A DNA stretch of 64,000 bases, from positions 17,718 to 81,717 of the forward strand of contig NZ_FNMV01000017.1 in assembly GCF_900106645.1 (NCBI RefSeq), written 5' to 3'. The notes beneath the pieces are model-generated. The model saw only the letters and a program-made list of their open reading frames with translations. It made no database searches and was not told the origin of the DNA. A program made the position numbers and the translations under genes. The stretch comes from Flavobacterium degerlachei. Lineage in GTDB: Bacteria > Bacteroidota > Bacteroidia > Flavobacteriales > Flavobacteriaceae. Shown here one piece after another: positions 16,239-24,311 of this stretch (the stretch's first letter is position 1; every line of letters starts with the position of its first letter).

Positions 16239-17522
16239 ATGCCAATATTAGCAAACGATACAAACAGAAAATCATGGTTAGAAGTACCAGAAAATAGTGA
16301 TTTCCCTATTCAAAACATTCCTTTTGGCGTTTTCTTAACTAAAGAAAATATAGTAACCGTAGGAACTCGAATTGGTAATTCTGCTATCGATTTAGGGGCT
16401 TTGCAGCAAATGAATTACTTTGCAGGTATTGAATTAACTGATGATATGTTCATGCAAGACACTCTTAATGACTTTATTTCCGATGGACAAAAAACATGGA
16501 GATTAGTTAGAAATCGAATTGCGGAAATTTTTGACGAGACCAATTCAAAATTAAGAGATAATGCAAAGCATCGTGATATTGTTATTTTCGAGATAGACGA
16601 TGTCGAAATGCAGTTGCCTGTATTAATAGGTGACTACACTGACTTTTATTCAAGCAAAGAACATGCTACAAATGTAGGAAAAATGTTCAGAGACCCAGAT
16701 AATGCATTATTACCAAACTGGCTTCACATACCCGTAGGATATCATGGTAGAAGTTCTACTATTGTTCCTTCAGGAATTCCTATTCACAGACCTATAGGTC
16801 AAACATTACCAGCCGGTGAAACTACACCTGTTTTTGGCCCGTCACGTTTAATTGATTTCGAACTAGAAACCGCTTTCATCACTACTGATGCTAATGTAAT
16901 GGGTGAAATGATCCCAATTAATGAAGTAGAAGAGTACATATTTGGAATGGTTTTATTAAATGACTGGAGCGCACGCGATATTCAAAAATGGGAATATGTG
17001 CCTCTAGGACCGTTCTTGGCAAAAAACTTTGCGTCGTCTATATCTCCTTGGATTGTAACCATGGATGCTCTAGAGCCATTTAGAGTTCTAAGCCCTAAAC
17101 AAAATCCAAGTCCATTGCCTTATTTACAGCAAAAAGGAAAACATTCTTTTGACATCAATTTAGAAGTTGCAATACAACCAGAGCACGCAGAACCTACGGT
17201 AATAAGTAAAACCAACTTCAAGTACATGTATTGGACTATGAGCCAACAATTAACACATCATACTTCAAACGGTTGTCGTGTAAATTCAGGTGACATGATG
17301 GGGTCTGGAACAATTTCAGGTCCAACTCCTGATAGTTACGGTTCGATGTTAGAATTGACATGGGGAGGAAAAAACCCAATAAAACTGAACGACGGAACGG
17401 AACGTAAATTTATCAATGACAATGACACTGTGATTATCAAAGGTTTTTGCAAAAATGGACAGGTAAGAATCGGCTTTGGAGAAGTCTCTTCAAAATTATT
17501 ACCACCGTTTGTACGAAAATAA
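16239..17522 (+). CDS. fahA: Fumarylacetoacetase
   Basis: A 427-residue hydrolase that cleaves fumarylacetoacetate to fumarate and acetoacetate, the last step of tyrosine and phenylalanine breakdown. FAH hallmarks are present: FYSSKEHATNVG near residues 138-149, PVGYHGRSST, and the metal-binding region LNDWSARDIQKWEYVPLGPF. Length matches the eukaryotic-type enzyme. It is transcribed alone from a consensus promoter and ends at a strong bidirectional terminator. Confidence 0.96.
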   Translation: MPILANDTNRKSWLEVPENSDFPIQNIPFGVFLTKENIVTVGTRIGNSAIDLGALQQMNYFAGIELTDDMFMQDTLNDFISDGQKTWRLVRNRIAEIFDETNSKLRDNAKHRDIVIFEIDDVEMQLPVLIGDYTDFYSSKEHATNVGKMFRDPDNALLPNWLHIPVGYHGRSSTIVPSGIPIHRPIGQTLPAGETTPVFGPSRLIDFELETAFITTDANVMGEMIPINEVEEYIFGMVLLNDWSARDIQKWEYVPLGPFLAKNFASSISPWIVTMDALEPFRVLSPKQNPSPLPYLQQKGKHSFDINLEVAIQPEHAEPTVISKTNFKYMYWTMSQQLTHHTSNGCRVNSGDMMGSGTISGPTPDSYGSMLELTWGGKNPIKLNDGTERKFINDNDTVIIKGFCKNGQVRIGFGEVSSKLLPPFVRK

Positions 17523-17540
17523 TTTTCTAATAATAATCAT

Positions 17541-17580
17541 AAAAAAGTCCCATTTGTATATGCAAAATGGGACTTTTTCT
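17541..17580. terminator. Bidirectional terminator between fahA and fsa
   Basis: AAAAAGTCCCATTT pairs perfectly with AAATGGGACTTTTT around a 9-base loop, with A/T runs on both sides, so it can serve both convergent genes. Confidence 0.9.
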
Positions 17581-17626
17581 ATTTCAATAAGTGGTCACTA
17601 AAAATCGGATCACTTAATATAACTTC

Positions 17627-18283
17627 TTATTTATTTCCTTTTTCGAAATCAGCAACAAACTGAGCTAATCCGCTATCAGTTAATGGGTGTTTCAACAATC
17701 CGTAAATTGCAGAAAGTGGTCCAGTCATAACATCAGCACCAATTTTAGCACAGTTTACAATATGCATTGTGTGACGTACAGAAGCAGCAAGAATTTGAGT
17801 TTCATAACCGTAGTTGTCATAAATCAATCTGATTTCCTCGATTAATGCTAATCCATCTGTAGAAATATCGTCTAAACGACCAATAAATGGAGAAACATAA
17901 GTAGCACCCGCTTTAGCAGCTAATAAAGCTTGACCTGCAGAGAATACTAATGTTACATTCGTTTTAATTCCTTTATCAGAAAAGTATTTAGCAGCCATAA
18001 CACCTTCTTTGGTCATTGGCAATTTAACAACGATTTGCTCATGTAAATCAGCTAATTCTTCACCTTCTTTAACCATACCATCATAATCAAGCGCATTCAC
18101 TTCAGCACTTACATCACCGTCAACAAGATTACAAATGTCAACATAATGCTTCATAATGTTGTTTTTTCCAGTAATTCCTTCTTTCGCCATCAATGATGGG
18201 TTAGTCGTAACTCCGTCCAAAACTCCTAATGCTTGCGCTTCCTTAATTTGAGCTAAATTAGCCGTGTCAATAAAAAATTTCAT
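17627..18283 (-). CDS. fsa: Fructose-6-phosphate aldolase / short transaldolase (TalC/Fsa type)
   Basis: A 218-residue TIM-barrel aldolase. FIDTANL at the start and [14 protein letters not shown] (23-36) are family signatures, and the Schiff-base lysine is Lys87 in VKLPMT. Short enzymes of this group act either as transaldolase or as fructose-6-phosphate aldolase; sequence alone does not separate the two. It ends convergently with fahA. The repeat element at 18317 lies just upstream of its start. Confidence 0.93.
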   Translation of the reverse strand: MKFFIDTANLAQIKEAQALGVLDGVTTNPSLMAKEGITGKNNIMKHYVDICNLVDGDVSAEVNALDYDGMVKEGEELADLHEQIVVKLPMTKEGVMAAKYFSDKGIKTNVTLVFSAGQALLAAKAGATYVSPFIGRLDDISTDGLALIEEIRLIYDNYGYETQILAASVRHTMHIVNCAKIGADVMTGPLSAIYGLLKHPLTDSGLAQFVADFEKGNK

Positions 18284-18316
18284 AATATTTATAATTAAAT
18301 TGTGTGTTCTTTTTTT

Positions 18317-18438
18317 GGGCGTGACCCTCTTTAATCCCGATAGCTATCGGGATCGGGTCGGGCTATTCGCTACAAGTCCTCGCATCGTTTCGCTATCGCT
18401 ACACGCTGCTGTGGGCTTTTCACTACTATCCCTCACGC
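18317..18438. repeat. GC-rich dispersed palindromic repeat (REP/MITE-like), flavobacterial type
   Basis: About 120 bases much richer in G+C than their surroundings, bounded by GGGCGTGACCC on the left and TATCCCTCACGC on the right, which share inverted GCGTGA/TCACGC ends. Inside, 18334-18353 is a perfect 20-base palindrome centred on TAGCTA, flanked by GACCC and GGGTC, so a long hairpin can form. I recall similar GTGACCC...CCCTCACGC elements scattered between genes of Flavobacterium genomes. No open frame in it looks genuine. It sits between the fsa start and the small membrane protein gene. Confidence 0.7.
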
Positions 18439-18466
18439 AAATCTGCTGCAAAATTACAACTTAAAT

Positions 18467-18667
18467 TTACTTAACTAAATTGTTTTTATTCAATTCTTTC
18501 AATTCGTCTCTAATTTCCTCTAGAACATTAAGTATATCCTCCTTATAGAGATCGTTATTATTTATTTTATCACTAACTGACTTCAATATCCTACGAATAA
18601 TAAACCAAAAAACAATAACGCATAAACCCATCAAAATTAAAGGTAGTGATTCTGATATTTTTTCCAT
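18467..18667 (-). CDS. Small single-pass membrane protein
   Basis: A 66-residue protein with one clear membrane helix (about 9-27, LPLILMGLCVIVFWFIIRR) followed by a charged, probably helical cytoplasmic tail rich in Glu, Asp and Lys (EDILNVLEEIRDELKELNKN). It starts 2 bases after the stop of the SDR gene, so both are likely in one transcript. No family was recognised; the layout is that of a small membrane-anchored coiled-coil protein. Confidence 0.75.
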   Translation of the reverse strand: MEKISESLPLILMGLCVIVFWFIIRRILKSVSDKINNNDLYKEDILNVLEEIRDELKELNKNNLVK

Positions 18668-18669
18668 AA

Positions 18670-19473
18670 TTATAATTTATAATGGTTCATTAGCATTTTT
18701 TCATATACTTTATCAGGTAAAATTCGCTTAAGTACTATCGAAAATTTCTGCATAAAAGCACCCACTTTGTAATGAATTTTAGGCTCTTTTGTTTGAATAA
18801 TCGCGTAAACTGCTTCGGCCATTTCATTGGGATTGCTTCCGCTATCCACATGTTCATCCATTGTTTTTAGGGTATTCCCGTAAGGAACTTCATATGCCGA
18901 ACCTTCAATTACCGGAGCATGATAGCGACCCGCGGCAATATTCGTTGCAAAATCACCAGGTGCTACATTAGTAATGTGAACTCCAAATGATTTCACTTCC
19001 ATGCGCATTGCTTCCGTGATCAACTCTAGAGCACCTTTCGAAGCAGAATAAACGCCACGGTAAGGCAATCCCATATAACCCGCAATAGAAGTAATATTGA
19101 TAATCAATCCCGATTTTTGTGAACGCATTTGTGGCAAAGCCGCTTTCATCACTTCAATAGGACCAAATAAATTAATCTCAAAATTATTCTTGATTTCCTC
19201 AGTTGGAATCTCTTCTAAAGGTCCAGTTATCCCTACTCCTGCATTGTTAATTACAACATCTAATCTTCCTGATATAGCAATGATTTTAGCAATTGCCGCC
19301 TGAATTGAAACAGTGTCCCTAACGTCTAAGGCCACTAATGGAAAAACAGAGTTAAGAATCCGTTCCGGGTTTCTACTAGTTCCATAAACAATAAAACCTT
19401 TGTTATGTAAAAATTCCCCAATAGACTTCCCTATTCCGGAGGAACCTCCAGTAATTAAAACCACTTTACTCAT
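18670..19473 (-). CDS. Short-chain dehydrogenase/reductase (SDR)
   Basis: A 267-residue classical SDR with a Rossmann fold. The cofactor loop is TGGSSGIG (8-15), NNAG is at 76-79, and the catalytic triad can be placed at Ser129, Tyr142 and Lys146 (YSASK). Arg34 after the second strand (GTSRNP) points to NADP(H). The C-terminal extension with a hydrophobic end resembles sugar or lipid-acting SDRs, but the substrate is unknown. A perfect TATTTTTG (-7) lies at 19508-19515 on the complement, 34 bases before the ATG. The small membrane protein gene follows directly. Confidence 0.93.
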   Translation of the reverse strand: MSKVVLITGGSSGIGKSIGEFLHNKGFIVYGTSRNPERILNSVFPLVALDVRDTVSIQAAIAKIIAISGRLDVVINNAGVGITGPLEEIPTEEIKNNFEINLFGPIEVMKAALPQMRSQKSGLIINITSIAGYMGLPYRGVYSASKGALELITEAMRMEVKSFGVHITNVAPGDFATNIAAGRYHAPVIEGSAYEVPYGNTLKTMDEHVDSGSNPNEMAEAVYAIIQTKEPKIHYKVGAFMQKFSIVLKRILPDKVYEKMLMNHYKL

Positions 19474-19520
19474 ATTGCTTGTTGTTTAACTGTATTTTAG
19501 TATAGACCAAAAATAAAAAA

Positions 19521-19537
19521 ATCCTCCATACGGAAGA
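19521..19537 (-). terminator. Weak hairpin plus T-run upstream of the SDR gene
   Basis: On the complement TCTTCC pairs with GGAGGA (one mismatch) around GTAT, followed by seven T. It may be a back-up terminator for SRP RNA read-through. Confidence 0.4.
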
Positions 19538-19579
19538 CTGTAATTATTTTTATTTTGAAAACATTTCAAAATTGGCATA

Positions 19580-19612
19580 AAAAAAATCTGTCTCGCCTTA
19601 ACGAACAGATTA
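19580..19612 (-). terminator. Terminator downstream of the SRP RNA
   Basis: On the complement AATCTGT pairs with ACAGATT, extended by TCG/CGA with a bulged base, followed by eight T. It lies directly after the SRP RNA closing stem. Confidence 0.75.
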
Positions 19613-19613
19613 T

Positions 19614-19716
19614 AAAAAAATGGCAAGCGACCTACATCGCACCGCTCAACCACGTACCCTTGCTATGTTCCCATCCTGGGGGAGTCTGCAGGAGCTGGTC
19701 GTGTAGGACTTGCCGG
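19614..19716 (-). ncRNA. ffs: Signal recognition particle RNA, small bacterial type
   Basis: About 100 nt on the complement. The closing stem pairs GGCAAG (5', at 19714-19709) with CTTGCC (3', at 19627-19622), followed by a T-run. The apex is the SRP domain IV hallmark: CCCAGG on the 5' side, a 3-bp stem capped by the tetraloop GGAA (19668-19671), then AGCAAGGG on the 3' side. This symmetric and asymmetric loop pair is where Ffh binds. A perfect promoter (TTG-N19-TATATTTG) starts it about 4 bases upstream of the stem. The exact ends are inferred from the promoter and T-run. Confidence 0.93.
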
Positions 19717-19718
19717 TG

Positions 19719-19748
19719 CAAATATACAATCTTTTTATATTTTTGCAA
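19719..19748 (-). promoter_or_regulatory. Consensus promoter for the SRP RNA
   Basis: On the complement: TTG at 19748-19746, 19 bases, then TATATTTG at 19726-19719. It is back-to-back with the promoter of the gene at 19803; the two TTG elements are only 5 bases apart within the palindrome AAGCGCTT. Confidence 0.85.
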
Positions 19749-19753
19749 GCGCT

Positions 19754-19783
19754 TTGTCCTCTAAAAATAACATTGTATATTGG
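19754..19783 (+). promoter_or_regulatory. Promoter for the glutamine cyclotransferase gene
   Basis: TTG at 19754-19756, 19 bases, then TATATTGG at 19776-19783 (one mismatch to TAnnTTTG), 20 bases before the ATG at 19803. Confidence 0.65.
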
Positions 19784-19802
19784 TCTATACAAAATTTAAA
19801 CG

Positions 19803-20852
19803 ATGAAAAAATATAACTTACTATCTATCATTTTATTAGGAATCACAATTTCTAACTGTGGTGATAAAAAAAAGGGAGAAAATACCATATTTAATTTCGA
19901 TACTTCGAAATTTGCTGCTAAATATCAGCCTCAAGAGGTACTTGACTTGACTATTTTGAATCCAGAATCGAAAAAAGTCGATAGCATTATATACTATGTC
20001 AATGATAAAAAGATAGCTTCAAGAAAAGATGCAGATAAACTAACCTTTGAATTGAAAGACCAAAAATTAGGCTACCAAAATCTAAAAGCGTTGGTATACT
20101 ATGAAGGTGAAAACTCAGAAGCAACCGCAAGAGTAGAATTAGTATCGAATGTACAACCAAAACTATTAAAGTATAAAATTGTAAACACCTACCCTCACGA
20201 CATTACTTCGTTTACGGAAGGTTTAGAGTTTTACAAAGACACATTATATGAAAGTACAGGACTTAATGGTAAATCCTATTTCAGAAAATACGATTATAAA
20301 ACTGGAAAAGTATACAAACAAGTAGATCTTGATGCAAAATACTTTGGCGAAGGAATTACATTCGTTAATGACAAATTATACCAATTGACTTGGCAGGAAA
20401 AAACTGGTTTTATCTACAATGCTAAAACATTAAAACTAGAAAAAACTTTTTCATACGATAAAGACATCGAAGGTTGGGGAATGACTAATGACGGAAAATA
20501 CATCTATCAAACAGATAAAACCGAGAAAATTTGGAAAATGGATCCAGACACTCAAAAGATGATTGATTATATTAATGTATATTCTGGTAGCTCAAAAATA
20601 AAAGCAATCAACGAACTAGAATGGATTGACGGAAAAATCTACACCAATGTTTGGCAGAAAGATGCTATTGCAGTAGTAAACCCTATAAATGGAGCTGTAG
20701 AGGGCGTTCTAGACATGTCAGGATTAAGAAAACTAATTAATGGAACTCCTGATGATTATTTAAATGGTATCGCTTACAACCCAAAAACTAAAACCATTTT
20801 TGTAACCGGAAAAAACTGGGATAAACTTTTTGAAATTACAGTTTCAGAATAA
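19803..20852 (+). CDS. Glutaminyl-peptide cyclotransferase (plant-type QC), lipoprotein
   Basis: A 349-residue protein that converts N-terminal glutamine of peptides to pyroglutamate outside the cytoplasm. The N-terminus is a lipoprotein signal (ITISNC, Cys19). Residues about 25-115 form an extra beta-rich domain, and about 120-349 are the five-bladed propeller of the glutamine cyclotransferase family, with YPHDITSFTEGLEF, ESTGLNGKS and NELEWIDGKIYTNVW. The catalytic domain is usual in length; the N-terminal domain is an extension compared with plant enzymes. hutI starts 13 bases after its stop, so the two are probably co-transcribed. Confidence 0.92.
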   Translation: MKKYNLLSIILLGITISNCGDKKKGENTIFNFDTSKFAAKYQPQEVLDLTILNPESKKVDSIIYYVNDKKIASRKDADKLTFELKDQKLGYQNLKALVYYEGENSEATARVELVSNVQPKLLKYKIVNTYPHDITSFTEGLEFYKDTLYESTGLNGKSYFRKYDYKTGKVYKQVDLDAKYFGEGITFVNDKLYQLTWQEKTGFIYNAKTLKLEKTFSYDKDIEGWGMTNDGKYIYQTDKTEKIWKMDPDTQKMIDYINVYSGSSKIKAINELEWIDGKIYTNVWQKDAIAVVNPINGAVEGVLDMSGLRKLINGTPDDYLNGIAYNPKTKTIFVTGKNWDKLFEITVSE

Positions 20853-20865
20853 CAAAAAAAACAAA

Positions 20866-22104
20866 ATGACAACATTAATCACCAATATCAAGGAATTGCT
20901 TCAAGTTCGAGAAACTTCAGTTTCGAAAGTTTCTGGTGATGAAATGGCTATTCTTCCAACAATCAAAAATGCGTACCTATTAATTAAAGACAATTTGATT
21001 GCTGATTTTGGCGCTATGGAAAACCTTCCTACAAAAACGGCAGACACCGTTATTGATGCAACTGGAAAAATTGTTTTACCTACTTGGTGCGACAGCCATA
21101 CGCATATTGTGTACGCCGGGAATCGCGAACAGGAATTTGTAGATAGAATCAATGGTCTAACCTATGAAGAAATTGCCAACCGCGGCGGAGGTATTTTAAA
21201 TTCGGCTAAAAAGCTGAATGAATCATCAGAAGAAGAAATCTACCAACAATCAAAAGAGCGCTTAGAAGATGTAATACGTTTGGGAACTGGAGCTGTAGAA
21301 ATTAAATCTGGATATGGACTCTCATTAGACGGGGAGCTAAAAATACTTCGCGTTATCAAACAATTATCTAAGCAGTATCCTATAACCATAAAAGCTACTT
21401 TTCTTGGAGCACATGCTATTCCATTAGAATACAAAGAAAACAGAAAAGGCTATATTGATTTGATAATTGACGAAATGCTTCCTGAAATTGCAAAGAACCA
21501 ACTCGCTGAGTATATCGATGTTTTTTGCGAAACAGGCTATTTTACGGTTGCGGAGACGGAACAAATTATGGAAGCAGGAATTCGCTTTGGCTTAAAGCCA
21601 AAAATTCACGTGAATCAATTCAATTCAATTGGAGGAGTACAAGCAGCCATAATGTACAGTGCGCTTTCAGTGGACCATCTTGAAGTCATGAAAACAGAAG
21701 ATATTATTGCCTTAAAAAATACAGAGACCATGCCAGTTGCTTTGCCATCTTGCTCCTATTTCTTGAGTATTCCTTATACACCAGCACGCGAAATGATCGC
21801 AGCCGGTCTTCCTATTGCACTTGCAACTGATTACAACCCTGGCTCAACCCCATCTGGAAACATGAATTTTGTCGTAGCTACTGCTTGCATAAAAATGAAA
21901 ATGACTCCTGAAGAAGCCATAAATGCAGCAACAATAAATGGTGCCTACGCCATGGGACTTTCAGATACTCATGGAAGCATCACCATAGGAAAAAAAGCGA
22001 ATCTTATTATTACAAAGCCAATTCCCTCCTACTATCAATTGCCCTATGCCTTTGGCAGTAACTTAATTGAAACAGTAATACTGGAAGGAAAAAATATTAC
22101 ATAA
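20866..22104 (+). CDS. hutI: Imidazolonepropionase
   Basis: A 412-residue amidohydrolase that opens 4-imidazolone-5-propionate to formiminoglutamate in histidine breakdown. The metal motif DSHTHIVYAGNR, the GAVEIKSGYGLS segment, His in KIHVNQFNSIGG and the Asp in LATDYNPGS are all present. The start at 20866 was chosen over an in-frame ATG 12 codons upstream because that one overlaps the previous gene and lengthens the protein with an unlikely KLQFQNNKKN tail. A strong terminator follows. Confidence 0.96.
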   Translation: MTTLITNIKELLQVRETSVSKVSGDEMAILPTIKNAYLLIKDNLIADFGAMENLPTKTADTVIDATGKIVLPTWCDSHTHIVYAGNREQEFVDRINGLTYEEIANRGGGILNSAKKLNESSEEEIYQQSKERLEDVIRLGTGAVEIKSGYGLSLDGELKILRVIKQLSKQYPITIKATFLGAHAIPLEYKENRKGYIDLIIDEMLPEIAKNQLAEYIDVFCETGYFTVAETEQIMEAGIRFGLKPKIHVNQFNSIGGVQAAIMYSALSVDHLEVMKTEDIIALKNTETMPVALPSCSYFLSIPYTPAREMIAAGLPIALATDYNPGSTPSGNMNFVVATACIKMKMTPEEAINAATINGAYAMGLSDTHGSITIGKKANLIITKPIPSYYQLPYAFGSNLIETVILEGKNIT

Positions 22105-22140
22105 AAAAAGAGGAGCAATTAGCTCCTCTTTTTTTTTTTA
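22104..22140. terminator. Bidirectional terminator after hutI
   Basis: AAGAGGAGC pairs with GCTCCTCTT around a 5-base loop, with A and T runs on the two sides. It also lies just past the stop of the convergent gene at 22156. Confidence 0.85.
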
Positions 22141-22155
22141 CTTGATAATATACTC

Positions 22156-23040
22156 TTATTTTAAAACAAAACTTGTCTTAGAAACTAGTTCCCCTTTATT
22201 AAAGATATTGATATAGTAAGTTCCTTTAGCAAAGTCTTTTCCTTTTAAATCTTGTGTAACTTTAACTGTTTTGTTTTCATAAGCAACATTAGTCGCAAAA
22301 CTATACGTTAAAGTATTATCTCCAAAAGTTTCAGTTTTCTTATCACCTAAAACATTGTTTTTACTATCAATAACCTGTACTTGGTACGTTTTATCACCTG
22401 ATTGAGCAATTTGATTTTCAGCAATTGTGAAGCTTACTCTAAGAACGTCAGCTCTGCTCGCTTTGTCAGTTTCTATTTGTTTACCAGAACTTCTTAATTT
22501 AAAAGCAGATCCAGTTGTATTTAAAACTGTTAATTTCGAACCTTTTTCAACCGCTTTTGCCAATTCTTCGTTTTGCCCAGCTAATGCTTCAACATTTTTC
22601 TTAGTTTCAGTCAATACAACAACAGTACTGTCACGTTGCGTAGTTAAGGTGGTATTTTGCTTTTTTAAACCTTCATTTTCTGCCATTAAAGTTTTCATAT
22701 TACTTTGTAAAGCAATAAATTGAGTTTTGTATTTTGCTAGCGAAGCAACATCTCCTTTAGATTTTTTTAAGTCAGAAATTAAATTCACAACTTTATCTCT
22801 TTCTTGAATCAATTCATCAGACATAGAAGTATTTTCAGCGATTGCAGCATCATATGTTGCTTTTAAATTTTCTAAATCCTTCATAACTGTTTCTTTATCA
22901 GTCATTGTAGATTTCAATTCAGTCTGTACAGTAGTCACATCAGATGTAACTTTAAAAATATAGATTAAACTCCCCACTAGTAAAACTGCTAACACTGCAA
23001 TTATTGCTTTTAGACTTGAACTACTTTTTTGATTTTCCAT
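22156..23040 (-). CDS. Membrane-anchored coiled-coil protein of unknown function
   Basis: A 294-residue protein. The start was set at the ATG 23038-23040; a longer frame adds MLNLKKKLIK but overlaps the A/T-rich leader. A short cytoplasmic tail (MENQKSSSSLK) is followed by one membrane helix (about 12-33), a long heptad-like coiled coil (about 38-165), and a beta-rich C-terminal domain (about 175-294) with NTTGSAFKLRSSGKQIET and a final GTYYINIFNKGELVSKT strand. The C-terminal domain is predicted to lie in the periplasm. The family is common in Flavobacteriia by general look, but I know no function. It lies antisense between hutI and hutG. Confidence 0.85.
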   Translation of the reverse strand: MENQKSSSSLKAIIAVLAVLLVGSLIYIFKVTSDVTTVQTELKSTMTDKETVMKDLENLKATYDAAIAENTSMSDELIQERDKVVNLISDLKKSKGDVASLAKYKTQFIALQSNMKTLMAENEGLKKQNTTLTTQRDSTVVVLTETKKNVEALAGQNEELAKAVEKGSKLTVLNTTGSAFKLRSSGKQIETDKASRADVLRVSFTIAENQIAQSGDKTYQVQVIDSKNNVLGDKKTETFGDNTLTYSFATNVAYENKTVKVTQDLKGKDFAKGTYYINIFNKGELVSKTSFVLK

Positions 23041-23135
23041 TTTAATTAATTTTTTTTTCAAATTTAACAATATATATTAAAGTTAAACGAAAGTTAACAC
23101 AATTATAGTATTTTTGAAAAAAATATTTTTTTTAT

Positions 23136-24173
23136 ATGGAAAAGCTTCTGCCTTTTACAATGAATGATCTCGCCAAAATTACCAACCACCGAAGCGGAGA
23201 AATTAAATTTGGTGAAAAAATGATTACAGTGCCTAAAGGGACTGATACAATTTCATTTTTAAAAACCTGCGAAGCAAAATATGTCTTACTTGGAATTCCT
23301 GAGGACATTGGAGTTAGAGCCAATTTTGGAAGACCTGGAGCCGCATCTGCTTGGGATAGCGCCATCAAAAACATAGCAAATATTCAACACAATCGCTTTT
23401 GCAAAGGAAGCCAAATCATTGTTTTAGGACAGGTTAATGTTTGTGAAGAAATGAAAGAAGTTGAGCATTTAGACTTTAATGATATTGACGATCGTTCTAA
23501 ATTAAGTCAATTAGTTGAAAGAATAGATAAAGATGTTTCTCATATTATATTTAACATTATCAAAGCCGGAAAAACCCCAATAATTATTGGAGGTGGACAT
23601 AATAACTCTTACGGAAACATAAAAGGTGCAGCACTTGCGAAGGGCAAATCAATTAATGCTATAAATTTTGATGCACATTCTGATTTCAGAATCTTAGAAG
23701 GACGCCATAGCGGAAATGGTTTTTCATATGCTTTCGAAGAAGGTTTTTTGAAAAAATATTTTGTCTTTGGTTTACATGAAAATTACACCTCTAAAAGTGT
23801 ACTTGACATTATAAAAAAAACCGAAGATCGAGTGCGGTATAATACTTATGACGGTATAAAGATTAGAAAAGAAAAAGATTTCAGTTTAGAGATGAACACT
23901 GCACTAGCATTTGTCGAAACTGATTGTTTCGGAATCGAAATTGATTTGGATGCAATACCAAATATAGCTAGCAGCGCAATGACTTTGAGTGGTTTTTCTG
24001 TAGAAGAATTGAGGCAGTTTATTTCCTTTTTTGCCAAAAACAAAAATGCTACTTACCTGCATATATGTGAAGGTGCTCCAAGCTTAGGAGAAGATAAAAA
24101 TAATCACCTTATAGGAAAATTGATTGGTTATCTAGTCACTGACTTTATAAAATCAAACAATACCATTGGTTAA
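23136..24173 (+). CDS. hutG: Formimidoylglutamase / ureohydrolase-family enzyme
   Basis: A 345-residue arginase-fold hydrolase. Mn ligands are visible in GGGHNNSYG, FDAHSDFR and EIDLDAI. The closeness of hutI suggests it hydrolyses formiminoglutamate to glutamate and formamide, the last step of histidine breakdown. The family also holds agmatinase and arginase, so the substrate assignment rests on context. Start at 23136 follows an A/T-rich leader. A separate gene on the other strand lies between it and hutI. Confidence 0.85.
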   Translation: MEKLLPFTMNDLAKITNHRSGEIKFGEKMITVPKGTDTISFLKTCEAKYVLLGIPEDIGVRANFGRPGAASAWDSAIKNIANIQHNRFCKGSQIIVLGQVNVCEEMKEVEHLDFNDIDDRSKLSQLVERIDKDVSHIIFNIIKAGKTPIIIGGGHNNSYGNIKGAALAKGKSINAINFDAHSDFRILEGRHSGNGFSYAFEEGFLKKYFVFGLHENYTSKSVLDIIKKTEDRVRYNTYDGIKIRKEKDFSLEMNTALAFVETDCFGIEIDLDAIPNIASSAMTLSGFSVEELRQFISFFAKNKNATYLHICEGAPSLGEDKNNHLIGKLIGYLVTDFIKSNNTIG

Positions 24174-24311
24174 TCAAAAGCCGTAATTTTATATACCATA
24201 TAACAGGTATAACTTAATTCGAATATTTAGCAGAAATACCCATCAAAAATAATAATACTATCTTTGCAAAACTATCTATGTACTTAATACAAGATATTTA
24301 ATTGTAAAAAT

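Noticed and set aside
18264..18464. A 66-residue open frame on the plus strand across the fsa start and the palindromic repeat
   Set aside because: It reads through the structured repeat and overlaps the fsa start codon; composition and context fit a chance frame.
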